NCBI GenBank assembly: GCA_013397795.1
Contig: VZTJ01005497.1
Coordinates: 545,319-609,318, forward strand
DNA from: Orthonyx spaldingii
Lineage: Eukaryota > Chordata > Aves > Passeriformes > Orthonychidae
Length of the DNA stretch: 64,000 nucleotides
Direction: 5' to 3'
The translations under genes were made by a program, and so were the position numbers. Positions 58,638-64,000 of the stretch are shown here, piece after piece. The notes under the pieces are model-generated. The model did no database searches and was not told the DNA's origin. It saw only the letters and a list, made by a program, of their open reading frames with translations. Each line of letters begins with the position of its first letter. Position 1 is the first letter of the stretch.

Positions 58638-59202
58638 TCAAGTACTGTACAGAATGTGCTGTAGACAAAATCCCTCCCCCAGGTGCTCCCAGCGCCCCTG
58701 TGGCCCGCCTTGGTCCCCGCTGTGACCCAGCACCCACCGCTGCCAGGGGCGAGGCCAAAATAAGTTACACCCATCCACCCCTGTGCTCCTGGGCACCGGG
58801 ACAGGGTGGCATCAGCCCCTCGGCGCCAGCCCTGCCACTGCCCATGTCACCCAGAGTGCGCCCTCAACCAGGGTAAGTGTTCACTTCCAAAGCCATGGCA
58901 CCGGGCCCTGCCCTTTTCTGGCAGCACCAGTCCCGGACCCCATCCCCAGCTCGTGGGGCTCAGCAGAACACGGCAGCCTCCGAGGGCAGCAGAGAGCATC
59001 TGCAGGGCAAGGATGATGCTGCAGCATCAGGTTGCTGACCTGTCCCAACGAAGTGAGAACAAAGGCACCAGGATCAGCTCAGCCCAGCAGAGGGCTGGAG
59101 ATAATTCCAAGGGGGGATGGAAGCACTGAGCCCCCCCGTGCTGTCTTCTGCTCCTCTCCCAGGGGATCCACAGGAGAGGTTGGGAGCCATTCCAGGCACT
59201 AC

Positions 59203-62200
59203 TCACTTTGCTATCTTGGCTGCCAGCTGGTGGAGGGTCTGCTTGTCCACATAGCGGCAGAAGAGCAAGACAAGGTTGCTGGGCAAGAAGAGAGGCTCCG
59301 CCAGTGAGGCCGTGGGCAGTTGTGACAGCTCCCGGGCCACCAGATACACAGTGTCCGTCCTGGGGGCACCAGCACAGGGGTAAGCACCCAGCATGGGGAG
59401 CGACAAACCCCCGCAGCTCATACAGTCCCTCACCATGCCTCGAAGTCCCCTCTGCATGGCTTCAGTGGCTTTTGTGAGGACAGTAGCCTCTCTCCACGGC
59501 TCAGCAGGGAGTAGAGCAAGGAGATGCCAAACTGCAGGAAAGTACCAGGAGTGTCACAGCCAGCAGCAGTGGCACCCCAGGGACATGATGAAGCTCGGGG
59601 CCACGTACCTGGTTCTTCAAGACCATGGGGAGGGGGAGCTCCGGAGACTCAAGTAGAGGCTGGGTCAGCTCCTGCAGGACCTCAATGAGTTTGCTGAAGG
59701 TCATCCCACTTACCACATCACTCAATGGGCTGTAGAGCACAGGGAGAGACTGCGCAGGGCAGAAGGGAGAGCAGGAATCTGAGATCCTTTGACCTGTCAC
59801 AGCCACAGCTCCATCCCAGCACTTTGGGGGACGGTCACTGCCACCAGGACTGCTGGCAGCTGACTCCTGGAGACCTTCTCCTCCCCAAGGATGGGAAGAG
59901 GCTCCTGTCTCATGCTAACCCCACAAGACAGGCCCCCCCATTATTGCCCAGGGTACCCCCACCACAGCAAGAACAGAGGAGGAAGGAGACAGCCTGGGCC
60001 ATGCCTGCCCTGGCTGGAGGTGCTTGCCTCATCCAGCATGTCCTTCTTCATGAGGAAGGGCAGGTGGTGGGTGATGGTCAGCAGGATCTTCTCCCCTTGC
60101 TCTTGGGTCAGGTGGGGCAGCAGCCGGGCCACAAGCTTCTTGCCCTTCCGCACACACAGCAATTGCAGGAATTCATCTTCTGCCTCCCTGGAAACAAAGG
60201 CTCCATCAGCACAAATCCCAAGGGACCTGGAGCATCTCTGTCCATCCAAATGGACCAGCATAAGCTCCACTGGAGGATGAGGTTCATAAGCAGGGTCAGC
60301 ACAGGCTGCAGTGACACCTGGAGGGAAGGACCCAACCCTCCCATGACCCAGACCTGCTCATCCATGACCATCTCAGATCCACAAGGACCAGGACATGCTG
60401 CGTGCTCCCCTCTCCCCACAGCACAGACTCACTCTTTGCTGCTGCTGCAAGCCCTGATTTTCAAGGCTTGGTAGATACGCTCCACTTTTTGGCTCTTCTG
60501 CTCCTGCCTGTGCAGCTGTTGCTCCCCCAGGGCCAAGGACATTTTCTGTTGCACCTCCTCCACTTCCAGCAGCTGCAGGAAGAGCTGGAGAAATGGCACA
60601 GGGTAAGGAGGAAGCTTGGGGAGCATATTCTACCAATTGGCTATCCAGGACCCTACCTAGGTAGATGTGTCCTTAGAGCAATCCCTGGATGAAAACAGAA
60701 CACCTGGACCATCCTGCCCTGCCCCAAATCACCACTCTCTCACCTTCTCAATCTTATGCAGCGCCCGCAGCCGGTGGGTCCCTGCGGCCTTTGGGAGGGG
60801 AAAAAGGAAAGCACAAGGGTTACAGACATCCACAGACACTGCCACCAGCCCAGCGCTGGGCCAGCTGCTCCCCGGGGGTCTGAGGCAGAATCAGGACACA
60901 GAGCAGTCCCAGGGGGAAACCATGGCCAGCTACAACTGGCCAGAGCCCGATCCCACCCCTTGGCTGGGCATAAGGCACCACTGCTGAGGTGGCACTTCCT
61001 CTAACTGTGTGCCCCATCCCACTGCTCAGGGCAGCTTCTAAAGCAGCATTCCTGGCAATTCAGGGCCCCAGCCAGCCCAGCTTCGCTTCACCTACCTCCT
61101 CCTTCACAACGGCATGGTGCACAGCATCGATGGCCCGGCGAGGGTTGTTGCAGGTTGACACAGTGACCTGGCCCAGCGAGCCAGCAATGCGTACCACTGC
61201 AGGAGAGCAGGAACATGGTGACACCACATCCCAGAACTCACCTAGCCCCCCAGCACCTGTCCCAGCCCCTCACCAGACTGATAGGTATCCACTTTCTGAA
61301 TGAATGGTGTGACCAGCTTGGGGGGCTTGTTGCGCCTGCCCAGCAGCTCCTCCTCCGCCTGTTTGCGCTCCAGCTGGCGGTAGTAGGACTGTAACAACAG
61401 GCAAAGCCACAAGTCCCTTCCACCAGTCCTGGAGGGTTTCTCTGGCTCCTAAAGGCCCACCACGAGGAGAACAAGCCACAGGTGCTGCCAGCAGAAGCTC
61501 ACCTGGTAGTAGTAGTCATCATCCACATTCTCACTCTGCAGCTGCATCATCTGCACCTTGATGACCCAGTCCTTCTCCTTGTCAGTCATCAGCCCAGCAT
61601 AAGGGTCCACTTTATGAGACCACAGCTTCTTGGGGGAGACACTGGCACAGGAGAAGACCTCAGCCCACTGTGACCACCCAGCGCCCCCTTGCACCCCACA
61701 GACCCCCATACCTCTGTGCCTGCCTGCTCTGCTGCTGCATCAGGATGCGCTGGTGCTGGGGGTGCAGCTGGGTCATGTGGCTGGGTATGCTGCAGGGGAC
61801 ACCAGACAGGGGTCAAGGGGAATTTGGGGATACCCTCTGAGTGGGGTGTTCTGCAGCTGCTTTGTGGGGCCCCTCCAGTCCCATCCCAACACCCCACTCC
61901 TGCTACCTGAGGTCCAGCTGGCCCATGGCTGAGGAGCTGAAGAAGAGAACAGGGTCCAAAGAAGAGGACGTGGGCCCAAAGTGCACATCCAGGGGCTGTG
62001 GTGGGCTGCCCATGGTGGGGGACCCGGGCTGGAAAGGGGTTGGAGGTGTGTATCCTGCAGTCTAAGAGGGAGAGAGGAGATCAAGGGTCTGAGCCTTCCC
62101 CTCTGTGCATCCCAGAGGGGTCAGCCAGCTCTGTGCTGGTTTCTGGCTTCCATCCCTCTGGCAAAGTGCTACCCACAGATACTGCCACTCTCCCTATCCC

Positions 62201-63906
62201 CTGCCACTCCAGGGCCACCTCAGTGGGGCCATGGCAGTGGCTTAAAGCCCACCACATTACCTGGCCGGGAGTGAAGAGTGGACGGGGTCTGCAAGCTCGT
62301 GGGAAGGGCCGAGGAGAGCGAGGAGATGTCAGGGGTGCCTGCTGTGGAACAAGAGACAGGAGGTGTCACTGGGACAAGCCTGTCCTCGAGGCTGCACCTC
62401 CAGGGAGGGGAGGCAGAGAAAGAAGGGATGCAAGAGCTCCCCCAAACCTGTTACCTGCTGGAGAATGCACTGGGGGAAAGGCCTGGGGGACATCAGTCTT
62501 AAGTCAGGGTGCTTGAGCCGGGGAGCACCCCCATAGCCCATCTGCACAGGGGAGCCAAGGAAGTCAAGGGCCATGTTGGTGGATGGTGGGGGGCTCTCCA
62601 GGACCTGGAGGATGGCTTCATCCTGTGGGGAGGAGGCAGCAGCAGGTGGTAACAGGGCACAGCTGGGAACAGTTTAGTTCCATCAGCAATGGGCAGCTCA
62701 CCAAAACCTTTGGTCATTGCTCAACCAAGACCATGCCCCAGCTGAGCTCCCACTCTAGTAGTGTGGAGCAGCTGGGGACCCATGGAAACACCCAGCATGG
62801 GGGTCCCAGTCCCCCCCAAACTCAACAACTTCAAACCCAGGCTCTGCTTTGGGTGGGCACCCACAACCTTGGCACCCAAGACACATCTGTGCACCTCCAG
62901 AGCCATTTGGAGATGTGCCAGCTGTCCCAAATTCCCTGTGCAACCCTTGTCCTAGAGTAGTGGGGAACCTGTGGCCATTCCCTGAATGCCTGGCTGGGGG
63001 TACCCACCTCCAGCATGAGGGGGTGCGGGACACTGCCAGGGCAGGGGCCCCTTGCCATGGGACTCATCACCAGCTGGAAAACAGGGAGATGGTTGGCATG
63101 AGGCAAGTGAACAGGAGGAGAGGACAGGGGACACCACAGGGGCCACACAGCCTCATCACCAGATAGGAGGGGACATTTTTACCATGTCCTTCTTGCCAAA
63201 CTCTCCCCAGCAAGTACCAATCCTGCTGTCCAACACCGCTGAGTCCTGGCTCTGCAAGGAAAGGGGAGTTAAATGTCTGCCTCCCTCCCCCGGTGCCCTC
63301 TCTGGGGCAGGACCCACAGGTGTGGGGATGGAGGGGGGAGCAGCAGGACCCCCCTTCTCTGCTCACACATCACCTCCAGCGTGGGTTTGCTCCGCACAGC
63401 TCTCATCACTGCTGGGTCTCCCAGCTCACTGGGCTCCTCAAAGCACTCCTGCTCTTCATCCTCTTCCTCAGTCCCCAGCTCTTCTACATCTTCCTCCAAC
63501 TCAGAGCGAACCTGCTCCACCTCCAGCTCTATCCCACCTTCTTCCTGGGGCTCTCCCAGCTCCTCCAGCTGCTCAGCTGTTCTTCCAGTCGCCACTGCCA
63601 ATGTTTTGGCCACCTCAGGGCTTATCTCCGGTGGCACCAGGAGTTTTGGGACAGCTTTCTCTGTGGAGTCTGGGTCTTGGAGGGGGGGAAGCAGAGCACA
63701 GCAGGGTGGGTGAATGCCTGGACAATGCCCACTAGGGTCTCTGCTCCCCCCGTTGGGTGCTGGCAGGTCTCTCCAACTCCCTTAGGCTCCCCTAAGGTCT
63801 TACCTAACCCAAAAGTCATCTCGTTGTACAGGTCAAACTCCTCATCCTCCTCAGCCGTCTCTTCCAGCAGAAGCGCATCTTCCACCAGGAGGAAATCCTC
63901 GAGAAT
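59203..63906 (-). CDS. PATL2: PATL2, PAT1 homolog 2 (first exon(s) outside window)
   Basis: Oocyte RNA-binding protein of the Pat1 family, which represses translation of stored maternal mRNA (family knowledge). Seventeen exons on the - strand: 63906-63804, 63675-63374, 63251-63183, 63073-63008, 62622-62455, 62341-62261, 62061-61907, 61789-61712, 61641-61503, 61388-61274, 61196-61096, 60788-60744, 60584-60433, 60187-60028, 59749-59609, 59531-59434, 59359-59203. All phases agree and give 709 residues with no start Met yet. The N-terminus is strongly acidic and contains ELGDPAVMRAV. Then come proline-rich segments, MTQLHPQHQRILMQQQ, DPYAGLMTDKEKDWVIKVQM and SENVDDDYYYQ. The C-terminal PAT1 domain has GSLGQVTVSTCNNPRRAIDA, CVRKGKKLVARLLP, THHLPFLMKKD and PTASLAEPLFLPSNL, and ends VDKQTLHQLAAKIAK. 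AEPL/PSNL and the DDYYYQ context match PATL2 better than PATL1. The intron after 60028 uses a GC donor. Confidence 0.93.
60028..60187 (-). CDS. PATL2: PATL2 exon followed by a non-canonical GC donor
   Basis: Reads EAEDEFLQLLCVRKGKKLVA ... THHLPFLMKKDMLDE and then GAG followed by gcaagc. No GT donor in reach keeps frame. Joining to 59749 gives KKDMLDE-SLPVLYSPL, which lines up without gap with the family (KKDAQDE-VLPCLLSPF in PATL1, from memory). This supports a GC-AG intron. Confidence 0.85.
63374..63675 (-). CDS. PATL2: PATL2 exon encoding the acidic N-terminal region
   Basis: A 302-nt exon with about 36 Glu/Asp in 100 codons (SELEEDVEELGTEEEDEEQE), followed by PSELGDPAVMRAVRSK, which corresponds to the LGDPAV motif of mammalian PATL2. 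It ends at a weak gtgatg donor; the stronger gtgagc a few bases on would create an immediate TAG. Confidence 0.9.
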
Positions 63907-64000
63907 CTGGATTTGGAAATAGAAGAGTCCTCACTAAGGGAGAGGTAGCCCTAACATACTCCCAAAGTGGGGGGGCACCCAACCTCCCCCCTTCCCCCCC

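Noticed and set aside
63374..63380. Use of the stronger gtgagc donor just downstream of the PATL2 acidic exon
   Set aside because: Splicing there would join a single T to AG of the next exon and create an immediate stop; gtgatg keeps the frame.
59203..63906. Assignment to PATL1
   Set aside because: The motifs ELGDPAV, SENVDDDYYYQ, TASLAEP and VDKQ near the C-terminus fit PATL2 better; total length is intermediate, so this should be confirmed by phylogeny.

Overview
This is vertebrate nuclear DNA, almost certainly from a bird. All recognisable genes are split into short exons with GT-AG introns. At least a dozen fragments match the 3' end of CR1 LINEs, the dominant avian retroelement. Introns are compact, and GC-rich minisatellites of the kind seen on avian microchromosomes are common. 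The gene block matches human 15q22.31 (CSNK1G1-PPIB-SNX22-SNX1); from memory this is chicken chromosome 10. There are no bacterial, phage or CRISPR features, and every gene found belongs to a known family.

Layout, left to right. (1) 1-34.6 kb, + strand: CSNK1G1 (casein kinase 1 gamma 1) from the middle of the kinase N-lobe to the stop at 31391, with a roughly 3.1 kb 3'UTR. Ten coding exons are placed, including a 108-nt probable cassette exon and an in-frame 24-nt microexon beside the palmitoylated tail. The first ~98 codons lie left of the window. Introns hold CR1 fragments and two related LTRs. (2) 35.4-38.0 kb, + strand: PPIB (ER cyclophilin B); exon 1 falls in a 717-base assembly gap. (3) 38.2-42.5 kb, - strand: SNX22, six exons, complete (190 aa), convergent with PPIB; its 3 kb first intron is nearly all degenerate minisatellite. 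(4) 43.1-55.4 kb, - strand: SNX1, fifteen exons, complete (512 aa), with PX and BAR domains. (5) 55.3-55.8 kb: CpG-rich SNX1 promoter with CCAAT, GC-box and RFX X-box motifs, followed by a tandem-repeat field to 56.9 kb. (6) 58.6-64 kb, - strand: PATL2 (PAT1 homolog 2), seventeen exons, open at its N-terminus at the window edge, with one GC-AG intron.

The genes are not an operon and do not form one pathway. CSNK1G1 is a membrane-anchored Ser/Thr kinase, PPIB an ER prolyl isomerase, SNX22 and SNX1 are phosphoinositide-binding endosomal sorting proteins, and PATL2 is an oocyte mRNA-repression factor. The most useful observations are the CSNK1G1 microexon, the GC-AG intron and long N-terminal region of PATL2, the SNX1-PATL2 junction where CIAO2A sits in human, a 123-bp higher-order tandem repeat beside the SNX1 promoter, and the LTR pair bracketing a CSNK1G1 cassette exon. 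Exon boundaries come from reading splice sites, checking reading-frame phase across every junction, and comparing with family proteins from memory; no alignment was run.
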